A stretch of DNA of 64,000 nt, taken from assembly GCA_902787555.1 (NCBI GenBank), contig CADAGO010000008.1:1-64000 (forward strand). The letters run 5' to 3'. This document shows, piece by piece, positions 41,289 to 50,086 of the stretch. How positions within the stretch are numbered: position 1 is the first letter of the stretch; each line of letters starts with the position of its first letter. The translations under genes were made by a program, and so were the position numbers. This stretch comes from an uncultured Bacteroidales bacterium. Its GTDB lineage: Bacteria; Bacteroidota; Bacteroidia; Bacteroidales; Bacteroidaceae. Under the pieces are notes generated by a model. That model saw nothing but the letters and a program-made list of their open reading frames with translations, did no database searches and had not been told where the DNA came from.

Positions 41289-41966
41289 TCAGTTGTCAAT
41301 AAGTTTGTCCATTTCTTGATATATCTTCTTGCTGAACGATGTTTTACCGTCTTTCCTGTTGGCATCGATGTATTCATCATAGCTGATAGCATCGCTGCTC
41401 ACGGTATCGTTGTCGTCCATATAGCTGTTGAGTTGTTCCTGCAGATAGGTCTTGATGTCGATAAGAAGACCTTTGAAGCCTTTGTTGCGGCGGAATCTTC
41501 GGAAAGCCTGTTGGCGTTTGAGGAAGAAGAGGCGGATGGCTTTTGCACATACGACGATCCCTCTTCCTGTAGCTTTCATGCCTTTGATGCATAGGCGGCC
41601 TAAAAAGACGATTGTAGGTTTCAGGTGCGTAATGCCTCGCCAAATGGCTTTCGCTGTCCACACGAGTCCCTTCCCGATGGCGATGATGCCAATCAGGCAA
41701 TAGGTCCCCAGGGCTTTGATGCAGTTGCCGCACCATTGTCTGGCCATTCGGAGTTTCTCTTGAGTACTGTTGTCGTTCCAGAAGTCGATGCATGCCTGCA
41801 ACAGCATCTTGAGAAGGGTGAAGCAAAGCTGCAATCCTTTTATGATGAGCTTGAGCAGGTGTGCGAAAACTTTCATGCATAGTTTCCACAACAGATGCCC
41901 TATTTCGGATAGCATTTCGCTGCCCGACTTGTCTTCGTAGTTATTATGTTGGTGTTCTGGATTCAT
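41289..41966 (-). CDS. Membrane-associated protein of unknown function
   Basis: A 225-residue protein, no recognised family. The N-terminal 20 residues are polar and His/Glu-rich; then long amphipathic or weakly hydrophobic helices (LLWKLCMKVFAHLLKLIIKGL, ALGTYCLIGIIAIGKGLVW) rich in Lys, Trp and Cys run to about residue 150, followed by a basic stretch (KRQQAFRRFRRNKGFKG) and an acidic Ser/Asp C-terminus. It has no signal peptide. It lies eight bases before the MscS gene and probably works at the inner face of the membrane. Confidence 0.6.
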   Translation of the reverse strand: MNPEHQHNNYEDKSGSEMLSEIGHLLWKLCMKVFAHLLKLIIKGLQLCFTLLKMLLQACIDFWNDNSTQEKLRMARQWCGNCIKALGTYCLIGIIAIGKGLVWTAKAIWRGITHLKPTIVFLGRLCIKGMKATGRGIVVCAKAIRLFFLKRQQAFRRFRRNKGFKGLLIDIKTYLQEQLNSYMDDNDTVSSDAISYDEYIDANRKDGKTSFSKKIYQEMDKLIDN

Positions 41967-41996
41967 GTAAATCTGTCTTCCTCTTTTAATCCCTCT

Positions 41997-42494
41997 TTAA
42001 TTCCCCTTTCTCAATTCGATTACTTCCAGATCCTTGACTTCTGTCTTGTCGATAGTGAATCTCACGAGGGTTCTTACTTTGTGAAAACCTGAGATGCCTG
42101 CTGCTCCTGGATTGATGTGTAGCAGGTTCAGGTTCTTGTCGTACATCACTTTTAGTATATGACTATGTCCCGATATGAAAAGTTTAGGCGGGTTGGCAAA
42201 AATGCTGCCTCGGATTGAGGGGTCATAGTTGCCTGGGTAGCCTCCTATGTGTTTCATCAACACTTCCACTTCTTCACATCTGAATCGGTATTTCTCGTTG
42301 AACATCAGTCGCAGGTCGCCTCCGTCGATGTTCCCATAGACCGCCCTGAAGGGTTTCAGCTGTGCAAATCGGTCGGCAAGCTCAGCGGTGCCTATATCGC
42401 CTGCATGCCAAATCTCGTCACACTCTGCGAAATACTTCTCGTAGCGTTTGTCCCAATATCCGTGGGTATCTGAAAGCAAACCTATCCGTTTCAT
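41997..42494 (-). CDS. YfcE/MJ0936-type metallophosphoesterase
   Basis: A 165-residue calcineurin-like phosphoesterase of the small YfcE class. Metal-binding motifs: LLSDTHGYWD, HAGDIG, YGNIDGG, IGGYPGNYDPSI and FISGHSHILKVM, with the second histidine set in LLHINPGAAG. These enzymes act on phosphodiesters in vitro; the natural substrate is unknown. It overlaps the permease gene upstream by four bases (ATGA). Confidence 0.92.
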   Translation of the reverse strand: MKRIGLLSDTHGYWDKRYEKYFAECDEIWHAGDIGTAELADRFAQLKPFRAVYGNIDGGDLRLMFNEKYRFRCEEVEVLMKHIGGYPGNYDPSIRGSIFANPPKLFISGHSHILKVMYDKNLNLLHINPGAAGISGFHKVRTLVRFTIDKTEVKDLEVIELRKGN

Positions 42495-43153
42495 ACTACT
42501 AATAATATGATTGCTGCTATGATAAATGCCAAACCGAATATTCCGTTAGCCCATTGCTGGAAGTGCTTGAAGGTGGCTTCGAACTTGCGTGCTTCTTCTG
42601 CAGCCTTGCTGAAGAGGTACATCATTGCGACGACGGGGACAGCTGCTCCGATAGCGAATGCAAGGGGAGCCAGCCAGTTTGCTTCGCCTGCTGCATTGGG
42701 AAGTAGCATTCCGAAGTACATGATGGCGGTTTCGGGACAGAATGCAAATGCAAGCATCAGTCCCAAGGCGATTGCTCCGAACGGTCCGCCTTTCTTGATG
42801 GTTTGACCACAGCTGTGGCATTCCTCGCCATGATGCTCATGATGATGGAACAGACGATAGATAAGGTATGCTCCGATGATCAGCAGCAGGTAGGGTAGGT
42901 ATGCTTCGCCTTTGCTCATGAGTGCCTGAATGCCCTCGATGTTCTTCCCTTGCTGGATGAGCCAGGTCAGAATGACGCCGAGAACGGTGTATGTGATGCT
43001 TCGTCCGGCTACATATAACCATCCTTTCCTCACCAACGATTGCTTGTTCTCTGAACGGTTGCTTAGGTAGGTGAGGGCAGACAGGTTGATGGCCAACTGA
43101 CAAGGGTTGAGGGCTACCAACAGTCCTAATAAGAGTGCTGGGGCTATGAACAT
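42491..43153 (-). CDS. CcdA/ArsG-like membrane permease with a His/Cys-rich loop
   Basis: A 220-residue protein with six membrane helices. The NPC of VALNPCQLAINLSALTYL and the CPE of AFAFCPETAIMYFGMLLP are the paired Pro/Cys helices of the LysE/CcdA/DsbD superfamily, here in the arrangement of the ArsG efflux permeases (aromatic arsenicals). Between helices 3 and 4 there is a loop LFHHHEHHGEECHSCGQ, seven His or Cys residues in 15, likely to bind metal. Its substrate may be an arsenical, a metal or electrons; the sequence does not decide. It overlaps both neighbours. Confidence 0.75.
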   Translation of the reverse strand: MFIAPALLLGLLVALNPCQLAINLSALTYLSNRSENKQSLVRKGWLYVAGRSITYTVLGVILTWLIQQGKNIEGIQALMSKGEAYLPYLLLIIGAYLIYRLFHHHEHHGEECHSCGQTIKKGGPFGAIALGLMLAFAFCPETAIMYFGMLLPNAAGEANWLAPLAFAIGAAVPVVAMMYLFSKAAEEARKFEATFKHFQQWANGIFGLAFIIAAIILLVV

Positions 43154-44847
43154 AGCATCAATATGATGATTTGTGCGGTAACGATTCGAAGGAACATCGA
43201 CAGCGGATACACGGTTGAATACCCGATGGATGGGATGTCGTTGTTAGCTGCCTGAGTGGAGTAGGCGAGTGCTGGTGGGTCGGTTGTGGCGCCTGCCATA
43301 ATTCCCATTAGCAGCAGGTAGTTCTCCTTATAGTATAATCTCGCCACGATGCCCATGATGATGAGTGGGATGGTGGTGATGATGAATCCGTAGAGTACAT
43401 ACATCAGGCCTCCGTTCATCACGGTATCGACGAAATTGCCGCCTGCCTTGATGCCTACGCTGGCAAGGAAGAGTACCAGTCCGATATCGCGTATCATCTG
43501 CGAGGCGCTGCTCGAGGTGTACGCAACGAGTTTGAACTTGAATCCGAAACGTCCTACGAGGATGGCGATGATGAGTGGTCCGCCTGCCAAACCGAGTTTT
43601 ACGGGCATAGACATACCTGTGATGTGGAAAGGTAGGCTTCCGAAGATGATACCTACGAGTATTCCGACGAAGATGGTCAGCAGGTTGGGTTTGTCGAGTC
43701 GGGTTTTCTGGTTACCGAGTTTCGAGGCGAAGATGTTGACTGCATCCTCAGGACCTACAACCACGAGTTTGTCGCCTACCTGCAGGTTGACATTCGGATG
43801 GGCAAACAGTTCGATTCCTGAACGGAAGATGCGTGTCACGTTGACGCCGTGCAGGCTGCTTGGGTGCAGGCTTCCGAGGGTCTTTCCGTTTATCTTGTCG
43901 CGTGTGACGAGTATCTGTCTCGACTGCATCGGTGTGTCTTGCTTCTCCCAGTTTACGGTAGTTTCATGTCCCATGAATGCCACGATGGCTTCTGCATCTT
44001 CTTCTGCGCATACGACATATATCTTGTCGCCTGTGAAGAGCAGGGTGTCACGATTGGGGACGATTACGTGTCCGTCGTGCAGGCAGCGCGAGCATACGAA
44101 GTCGCGAGCCAGGTATTCGCGGAGTTGCAGGATGGACTTCCCGTTGAGCGAGGGGTTGATGAGTTCGATGCTCATCAGGTGTGGTTTCACTGCTTTCTGA
44201 TTGCCATTCTGGTCATCATAGTCCTGTTCTTCTTTCTTCATGTTGATTTTGTAGATCACACGGATGAGGATGACCGACAGGATGATGCCCATCACTCCGA
44301 GCGGATAGGCGCATGCATAGCCGTTTGCGATAGTCGGTATGGAGCCTCCGAGGTTGTCGGCTCCTATCTGTTCTAAGGCTGCGTTTGCAGCACCGAGTCC
44401 TGGTGTGTTGGTCACCGCTCCGCAAAGCACGCCTACCATCATCGGCAGTGAGTGTGGATTGCTGGTGTCGCAGCAGCTGTAGTATAGGGTGAGCATTACT
44501 GCGATGTTGAGCAGGATGACGCCTGCGGCGATGATGTTCATCTTGATACCTCCTTGCTTGAAGGATGTGAAGAACGAGGGTCCTACCTGCAGGCCTATTG
44601 CATAGACGAAGAGGATGAGACCGAAGTCCTGGACGAAGTTGAGCACCAGAGCCGGCTCTGTGATGTTTTCTTGATGGAGGATATGTCCGGCGATGATGCC
44701 GGCAAAGAGTACGAATGTGACTCCGAGCGATACGCCTCCGATTTTAATCTTGCCTAGAATGACACCAACGGATATCACGATAGAGTACAGCATGAGGATG
44801 TGTGCTACCGATTGTCCGTTGGTAAATAGTTCAGTAAACCAATTCAT
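43144..44847 (-). CDS. AspT/YidE/YbjL-type transporter with TrkA-C domains
   Basis: The 567-residue protein has two halves of five or six membrane helices (about 10-180 and 395-565), related to the Asp-Ala exchanger duplication domain, with a cytoplasmic middle part (about 210-375) carrying two TrkA-C regulatory domains (SILQLREYLARDFVCSRCLHDG, LHGVNVTRIFRSGIELFAHPNVNLQVGDKLVVVG). Each half has the GLQVGPSFF / GIKAGGNF type motif. A dicarboxylate or amino-acid exchange role is likely (AspT family); the substrate cannot be read. A -7 box TAACTTTG lies at 44897-44904 on the minus strand. Confidence 0.88.
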   Translation of the reverse strand: MNWFTELFTNGQSVAHILMLYSIVISVGVILGKIKIGGVSLGVTFVLFAGIIAGHILHQENITEPALVLNFVQDFGLILFVYAIGLQVGPSFFTSFKQGGIKMNIIAAGVILLNIAVMLTLYYSCCDTSNPHSLPMMVGVLCGAVTNTPGLGAANAALEQIGADNLGGSIPTIANGYACAYPLGVMGIILSVILIRVIYKINMKKEEQDYDDQNGNQKAVKPHLMSIELINPSLNGKSILQLREYLARDFVCSRCLHDGHVIVPNRDTLLFTGDKIYVVCAEEDAEAIVAFMGHETTVNWEKQDTPMQSRQILVTRDKINGKTLGSLHPSSLHGVNVTRIFRSGIELFAHPNVNLQVGDKLVVVGPEDAVNIFASKLGNQKTRLDKPNLLTIFVGILVGIIFGSLPFHITGMSMPVKLGLAGGPLIIAILVGRFGFKFKLVAYTSSSASQMIRDIGLVLFLASVGIKAGGNFVDTVMNGGLMYVLYGFIITTIPLIIMGIVARLYYKENYLLLMGIMAGATTDPPALAYSTQAANNDIPSIGYSTVYPLSMFLRIVTAQIIILMLCS

Positions 44848-44911
44848 AATTCTTTTATACTTTGCGTGTTTTGTGTACCTTCCTAAAAACGGGGTGCAAA
44901 GTTATAACAAA

Positions 44912-45541
44912 TTATTGAATCTTAAAGTATTTTCTTGCAAAATTCAGCAAAAAATCTGCTGTTCCTTCCATTCCGAGCAAAGAACTGTTGACGCAGATGT
45001 CATACGCGCGGCTGTCTCCCCAGTTTGTCTCGCTGTAGAAGTTGTGGTATTCACTTCGCTGGTTGTCGGTCTTGTCGATGATCTGACGTGCCTTTGCTGG
45101 TGTCACACTGTCGTGTTCGCATACGAATTTCACACGGTCGTCGTAGTCGGCGCGGATGAAGATGCGGAGCAGGTTGGGGAAGTTGCGCAGGATGTAGTCA
45201 CCGCAGCGTCCTACGATGATGCAGCTTTCCGTCGAGGCTTTCTTGAGGATGATGTCGGTCTGTACCTGGAACAGTGATTCGTTGCTGACACTGTTGCTGT
45301 AGTAGTTGCTGAGTGCGGAGAATGGTGAGGCTACGGTGCGGATCATTGCTGCTCCCAAACCCTTGCCTGGCTTTTCGTCGGCTTTCTTGAACAGTTCGGG
45401 GTTGAATCCACTCTCTTTGGCAGCCATATCGATGAGGTAGCTGTCGTAGATGGGGATGTTCAGTTCCTTTGCAATGATTTCACCGATGGCTTTGCCGCCA
45501 CTTCCTAATTCTCGTCCGATGGTGATAACGAATTTTTCCAT
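44912..45541 (-). CDS. Cytidylate kinase-like protein
   Basis: A 209-residue P-loop protein. VITIGRELGSGGKAIGEIIAKEL (about residues 5-27) is the nucleotide-binding loop of the cytidylate kinase-like family, in which GRELGSGG replaces the classic GxGKS. The middle has CIIVGRCGDYIL and FIRADYDDRVKFV. These proteins resemble CMP kinase but their substrate is not known. It lies 28 bases downstream of the MATE gene on the same strand. Confidence 0.82.
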   Translation of the reverse strand: MEKFVITIGRELGSGGKAIGEIIAKELNIPIYDSYLIDMAAKESGFNPELFKKADEKPGKGLGAAMIRTVASPFSALSNYYSNSVSNESLFQVQTDIILKKASTESCIIVGRCGDYILRNFPNLLRIFIRADYDDRVKFVCEHDSVTPAKARQIIDKTDNQRSEYHNFYSETNWGDSRAYDICVNSSLLGMEGTADFLLNFARKYFKIQ

Positions 45542-45569
45542 ATTGTTCAGTTTTTGTATTTGGTTTATA

Positions 45570-46946
45570 TCATAATTCTATGTCTGTCTTTATTGCCTTG
45601 AATGCACCTTGCCTGAAGAACATCCACAGCATTATTGCTGCTACGATGATGGAGATACCGTCAGAGATGGTGATGCTTGCCCATACTCCTGCAGTGCCGT
45701 AGTAGCGGGGCAGGATGAGCAGCAAGGGTACAAGGAACAGCAGCTGTCGGCTCATAGAGAGGAAGATGCTCTTCTTGGCCATACCGATGCTTTGGAAGAA
45801 GTTGCCCACCACAATCTGGAATCCCACTAGCGGGCTGACCAGCACGATGATTCTCATACCTTCGACTGCCAGACGCATCGTCTCGGCATCATCGGTGAAG
45901 ATTACTACACACAGATGTGGGAAGAACTCGCAGAGAATGAAGCTGCAGGTCATTACGACGGTTGCATAGATGGAGGCTTTCTTCAGTACTTCTGTCACGC
46001 GGCTGTATTGCTGTGCGCCGTAGTTGTAGCCGGCTATCGGCTGCATGCCCTGGGTGATACCCATCACTATCATGATGAACATGAACGTGATGCTGTTCAC
46101 GATGCCGTAGGCTCCGATGGCCATATCGCCTCCGTGCTCTTTCAGTCCGCGATTGATGAGGACTACGACGAGACAGGCGCACATCTGGATGCAGAAGGGC
46201 GAGATGCCAATCGCAAAGATGTTTTTCACAATCCGCCGCTTCAGGGCATAGATGCCTTTGCGCAGATGAATGAGGTCGTTCTTGTTGCTCAGACACCACA
46301 CGAGGTAGATGGTCGACAGAGTCTGCGACAGGAGTGTTGCGTAGGCTGCTCCTGCGATGCCCCAGCCACACATGTTGATGAAAATGTAGTCGAACAGCAG
46401 GTTGATGAATACGCCGAACAATACCGATACCATCGCCTTGTTGGGGTGTCCCACCACACGCAGCGCATTGGTCAGACCGTGAGTCAAGTGGGTGATGATG
46501 TTACCGTAGATGATAATCACCATGTAGGTCTTGGCATAGGGTAGGGTGTTCTCGCTGGCTCCGAAGAAGTAGAGAATCTCGTCGATGAAAATGAGTGCCA
46601 CGATAGCAAACACAAGCCCTACGACCACATTCAGCGATATGATGTTGCCCAGCACCCGTTCTGCCGTCTCATGGTCGCGCTGACCCAGCTTGATGGAAAG
46701 GAGCGTGCTTCCGCCTGCACCGATCATGGCTCCGAAAGCGGCACTGAGGTTCATGATGGGGAACGTAACCGCAAGGCCGGCTATAGCAAGCGCACCCACA
46801 AACTGCCCCAGGAATGCGCGGTCCACAATATTATAAGCCGATGCTGCCAGCATGGATATGACTGCCGGAATCGCATATCGCATCAACAACTTGCCTATTT
46901 TCTCTGTCCCCAGCTCCTTTGGAGAGCGTTTTCCTCCTTCGTTCAT
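45570..46946 (-). CDS. MATE-family efflux transporter
   Basis: The 458-residue protein has 12 membrane helices in two six-helix halves, as expected for a Na+- or H+-driven multidrug exporter. Recognisable family segments are RYAIPAVISMLAASAYNIVDRAFLGQFVGALAIAGLAVTFPI, GVFINLLFDYIFI, MGITQGMQPIAGYNYGAQQY and FFQSIGMAKKSIFLSMSRQLLFLVP. The N-terminus has about 25 polar residues before helix 1. It has its own promoter at 46969-47000 and may be transcribed with the cytidylate kinase-like gene. Confidence 0.93.
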   Translation of the reverse strand: MNEGGKRSPKELGTEKIGKLLMRYAIPAVISMLAASAYNIVDRAFLGQFVGALAIAGLAVTFPIMNLSAAFGAMIGAGGSTLLSIKLGQRDHETAERVLGNIISLNVVVGLVFAIVALIFIDEILYFFGASENTLPYAKTYMVIIIYGNIITHLTHGLTNALRVVGHPNKAMVSVLFGVFINLLFDYIFINMCGWGIAGAAYATLLSQTLSTIYLVWCLSNKNDLIHLRKGIYALKRRIVKNIFAIGISPFCIQMCACLVVVLINRGLKEHGGDMAIGAYGIVNSITFMFIMIVMGITQGMQPIAGYNYGAQQYSRVTEVLKKASIYATVVMTCSFILCEFFPHLCVVIFTDDAETMRLAVEGMRIIVLVSPLVGFQIVVGNFFQSIGMAKKSIFLSMSRQLLFLVPLLLILPRYYGTAGVWASITISDGISIIVAAIMLWMFFRQGAFKAIKTDIEL

Positions 46947-46968
46947 GCCTGCCTTCTCTTTTACGCTA

Positions 46969-47000
46969 CAAAGTTACGGATTTTTTCCGACATAACCAAA
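46969..47000 (-). promoter_or_regulatory. Promoter of the MATE gene
   Basis: Minus-strand TTTG (46997-47000), 20 bases, TAACTTTG (46969-46976). Confidence 0.85.
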
Positions 47001-47234
47001 TAAATTACTAACTTTCTTGCACGTAGGCGTGAAAAAAACAGGTTTTGAGGGTAGCTCTTTACATATAGCCCTTTAAAGTGCGGAAAGTGACTGTTTAACC
47101 GTGCAGACAAGTGGCGCCTGAAGGCTGCCTTCGCATCGTCAGGCAAAGTCCATAACAGGCATTCAACCTATGGCAGGGTTAAGGTAAAAACCATTCAACT
47201 TTTTCTAGGGTAGTACATACTTCGTTTCTGTGAA

Positions 47235-47419
47235 TTTGTCATTTTGTCATTTTGTCATTTCGTCATTTTTCGATTTTTTGAACTGTGAAAAATTCTTAAA
47301 ATCAGATAGCAAAAGTATATATATAATATATATATAATATATATATTCTTTTGAACATTGTAAACTGGACTTCGCAAAAACATAGAAAAGACGAAATGAC
47401 AAAATGACAAAATGACAAA
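47235..47419. repeat. Long inverted repeat made of GTCATTTT tandem units
   Basis: The 30 bases at 47235-47264 (TTTGTCA, then ATTTTGTC units, ending CATTTCGTC) are the exact reverse complement of 47390-47419 (beginning GACGAAATGAC). Each arm is itself a tandem repeat of about nine bases. Between them is AT-rich DNA with about 35 bases of alternating AT near 47318-47350. The arms could form a cruciform, or a 30-bp stem if transcribed. Confidence 0.8.
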
Positions 47420-47442
47420 ATGACAATTTTATATATATTTTT

Positions 47443-47474
47443 TTTGCTCACGTCCCCAGAATTTCGTACCTTTG
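47443..47474 (+). promoter_or_regulatory. Orphan promoter in locus A
   Basis: TTTG (47443-47446), 20 bases, TACCTTTG (47467-47474), a full consensus. It faces right, towards the 3' end of the convergent peptidase gene, and no plus-strand gene follows. A transcript would contain the 11-bp repeats and the two palindromes and then run antisense to the peptidase mRNA. Confidence 0.65.
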
Positions 47475-47508
47475 TAGTGTCAAAACAGCGAGAAAAGTGC
47501 CGGAGTGC

Positions 47509-47541
47509 CGAGCATTTACCGAGCAACTACCGGACACGTAA
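47509..47541. repeat. Three 11-bp repeats of the CGAGCAnnTAC family
   Basis: Units start at 47509, 47520 and 47531 (CGAGCATTTAC, CGAGCAACTAC, then a decayed one). They follow the 14-bp core by about 25 bases, as in locus B. Confidence 0.7.
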
Positions 47542-47562
47542 GGAAGCCTTCCCCAAGCCCCT

Positions 47563-47633
47563 CCAGACCCTCCCGTGATGGGAGGTGAAAGAAAAGAAAA
47601 CCTGCCCCGCCTCGTCCTCCCGTGATGGGAAGG
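47563..47633. repeat. Two tandem CCTCCCGTGATGGGAGG palindromes
   Basis: Two units of the form CCTCCCGTGATGGGA(A)GG occur about 45 bases apart, each a short stem around GTGAT. The same five-base loop is seen in the terminators at 2867-2897 and 4787-4819. They resemble the palindromic elements at 284-329 and 1138-1178. Confidence 0.65.
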
Positions 47634-47718
47634 ACCGGGGGAAACAAGAATATCCGTTCTTTGAGAAAAGAATTAGGAAAGGAATCCTCTCGCTGCGGTT
47701 CCTGTCGGGCTCAAGATG

Positions 47719-50031
47719 CTACCTTCTCTCCAGCTCGCTCCAGGCAGGTGGCTCCACGCCGTGGAAGTTCTTCACGAAGAAGTCGTACATCTTGTGTGTG
47801 CCGTAGGTGCCGCCCATCGTATGACGTTCGCCAGGGAGGTAGATGAATTCGAAGTCCTTGTTGTGCTTGATGAGTTGGTTGACCACCTGGAAGGTCGATG
47901 AGGGGTCCACATTGTCGTCCAGTTCGCCCACCAGAAGCATCAGTTTGCCCTTGAGATTGGCAATATGCTCTGTGTTGCTGCTGGCAATGTAGGATTCGTC
48001 GAGCGGATAGCCCATCCACTGCTCGTTCCACCAAATCTTGTCCATGCGGTTGTCGTGACATCCGCAGGCAGAGTAGGCCGCCTTATAGAAGTCGCCGTGA
48101 AAGAGTAGGGCTGCAAGCGATTCCTGGCCGCCTGCCGAGCATCCGTAGATGCCTACGCGGTCGAGGTCCATGTAAGGATATTTCTCTGCAGCAGCCTTGA
48201 TCCAGAGGATGCGGTCGGGGAAACCTGCGTCTTTGAGGTTCTTGTAGCACACCTCTTCGAAGTCCTTGCTGCGCCATGAGGTACTCATTCCGTCCATCTG
48301 GACAACGATGAAGCCGAGTTCGGCCAAAGCCGTCAGACTGTTGGTGACTTGGAATGTCTTTGGTACGTATTGGTCGCCTGGTCCTGAGTAGATGTATTCG
48401 ATGACGGGATATTTCTTCGACGGGTCGAAGTTCGACGGACGCTGAATGATGCCCCAGATGTCGGTCTTGCCGTCACGCGCCTTCGCTACGAACACTTCGG
48501 GCGCACGCCAGTCGGCTGCCTTCAGTCTGCTGATATCCATGGTTGAAAGTGTCTGCATGATTTTGCCTGTCTTGCCCTCACGCAGCACGGTCACAGGTGG
48601 ATTCTCGACGGTGGAGTAAGTGTCGATGAGGTACGACTTGTCTTCGCTGAATGTGACGCTGTGGTTGCCTTCATCGGGGGTGAGGTCAACGAATCCCTTT
48701 CCGTTGAACTGCACGCGGCAGTAGTGGATGTTGTAGGGGTCTTCGTTCGGATTGGTCTTGGGAAGTCCCTCTCCGTTGGCGGTGAAGTAGATGAGGCGGT
48801 TCTTCTCGTCGATATCAATGATGCGGCGCACATAGAACTTTCCCTTCGTGATTTGGTTGATGACCTTGCCTGTTGCGCGGTCGTAGAGGTAAAGATGTCC
48901 GTAGCGGTCGCGTTCGCTGAACCAGATGATCTGCTTGCCTTCGTTCACATCACGACGGCTGAGACGTGTCCAGGCGATGTATTTCTCCTCTTTCTCCTCG
49001 ATGATAGGACGTACGACCCCTGTCTCAGCATTCATTTCGAGGATGCGGTAGGTCTTGTGTCCACGCTCGTTGAATGAGAAGGTGAATGTGTGTGCATCAC
49101 GGTCCCAGCGAGGGGTGGAGAGCTCGTATTGGCTGTGGAAGAGGGCATCGTCGGCTACCGTCATCTGGCGTGTCTCAAGGTTGATGACTACGGGTACGCG
49201 ATAGTCGAGCGAGTCGCCAGGCTTTGCATATTCGATGTTGTAGTATTTGGGTTGCACCTGATCGGTAGGCGATGAGTTGACGTAGGTCACGTAGCGCTTG
49301 GGAGCGGGCTTGATTTTCACCGTTGCGTAGTACTTGCCGTCTGATGAGAAACTGCCCCATGAGGAGTAGTAGAACTGCTCATTGCCGTCGTTGGTGAGGG
49401 CTGTCTCCTCGTTGGTTTCTGTGTTGCGCAGGTAGAGGTTGTTGTCCTTTCCGTAGATCTGCAGTTTCCCGTCGCCGAATCGGGCAGTACGTCCGCGCTG
49501 GTCATCTACTTCCGACCATCTGCGCTGCTGGCCGCCCTGACCGCCACGTGCCCAGTTACCACGCTCTCCGCCGCGCTCTGTACGCAACGAATCGCCTTTG
49601 ACCAGCACCTGTGTCTGTGTGTCATAAGTCCAGTTGTAGGCATTACTGATGAACTTCAGACCTAAATGTCCGTCTTCGTTCTTATAGAGTGTAGGGTTGG
49701 AGTCGATGAGACGTTGTACGGGTCTGCCCAGTTGATCGCTCATCTGCTGACGCACTTTCTCTTTGTCGAACATAGGGGTTTGCTTGTTCGTCTTCAGGTC
49801 GATGAGGTAGTATTGCAGGTCGAGAGCCCCGTTGGAGCCTGAAACAGAATACCACATCTGTTTGCCTACTTCGTCGTTGATGACAAACTGGGATTGCAGA
49901 ACCGAATTGCTTGTCTTTCCTGCATATTTGCCGCCTATGCTGTAGGCGCGTTGGTAGTCGGCAAGTGTGCCTTGCGCCATAATGGTCGAGACGCAGGCGA
50001 TGGCTGTAATAAGAGTGAATGTTCTTTTCAT
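47719..50031 (-). CDS. Exported S9-family dipeptidyl/tripeptidyl peptidase
   Basis: The 770-residue protein has a signal peptide (MKRTFTLITAIACVSTIMA), a beta-propeller domain of the DPP IV N-terminal type (about 90-480) and a C-terminal alpha/beta hydrolase domain (about 500-770). The nucleophile Ser is in GIYGCSAGGQES, the Asp in GELDDNVDPSS and the His in LPGERHTMGG, in correct order. Such enzymes remove proline-containing di- or tripeptides from imported oligopeptides in the periplasm. It lies downstream of the duplicated membrane-protein/lipoprotein genes on the same strand, with no clear promoter of its own, so it may be part of that unit. Confidence 0.93.
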   Translation of the reverse strand: MKRTFTLITAIACVSTIMAQGTLADYQRAYSIGGKYAGKTSNSVLQSQFVINDEVGKQMWYSVSGSNGALDLQYYLIDLKTNKQTPMFDKEKVRQQMSDQLGRPVQRLIDSNPTLYKNEDGHLGLKFISNAYNWTYDTQTQVLVKGDSLRTERGGERGNWARGGQGGQQRRWSEVDDQRGRTARFGDGKLQIYGKDNNLYLRNTETNEETALTNDGNEQFYYSSWGSFSSDGKYYATVKIKPAPKRYVTYVNSSPTDQVQPKYYNIEYAKPGDSLDYRVPVVINLETRQMTVADDALFHSQYELSTPRWDRDAHTFTFSFNERGHKTYRILEMNAETGVVRPIIEEKEEKYIAWTRLSRRDVNEGKQIIWFSERDRYGHLYLYDRATGKVINQITKGKFYVRRIIDIDEKNRLIYFTANGEGLPKTNPNEDPYNIHYCRVQFNGKGFVDLTPDEGNHSVTFSEDKSYLIDTYSTVENPPVTVLREGKTGKIMQTLSTMDISRLKAADWRAPEVFVAKARDGKTDIWGIIQRPSNFDPSKKYPVIEYIYSGPGDQYVPKTFQVTNSLTALAELGFIVVQMDGMSTSWRSKDFEEVCYKNLKDAGFPDRILWIKAAAEKYPYMDLDRVGIYGCSAGGQESLAALLFHGDFYKAAYSACGCHDNRMDKIWWNEQWMGYPLDESYIASSNTEHIANLKGKLMLLVGELDDNVDPSSTFQVVNQLIKHNKDFEFIYLPGERHTMGGTYGTHKMYDFFVKNFHGVEPPAWSELERR

Positions 50032-50086
50032 GATGTTATCGTTTTTGATTGTAACTGTCGATACTTTGTATAGGGATGTGTTTCGA

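Larger units (their letters stand above)
46947..47718. other. 770-bp non-coding, repeat-rich locus A
   Basis: Beyond the MATE promoter I find no gene. From 47235 to 47419 lies a long inverted repeat around AT-rich DNA; at 47443-47474 an orphan promoter reading right; at 47471-47484 the string TTTGTAGTGTCAAA shared with locus B (61352-61365); at 47509-47541 three 11-bp repeats; and at 47563-47633 two CCTCCCGTGATGGGAGG-type palindromes. Short frames on either strand run through these repeats and look meaningless. Confidence 0.7.

Noticed and set aside
46961..47526. Short minus-strand frames in locus A
   Set aside because: They run through repeats and the MATE promoter, lack promoters and homology, and have improbable composition.
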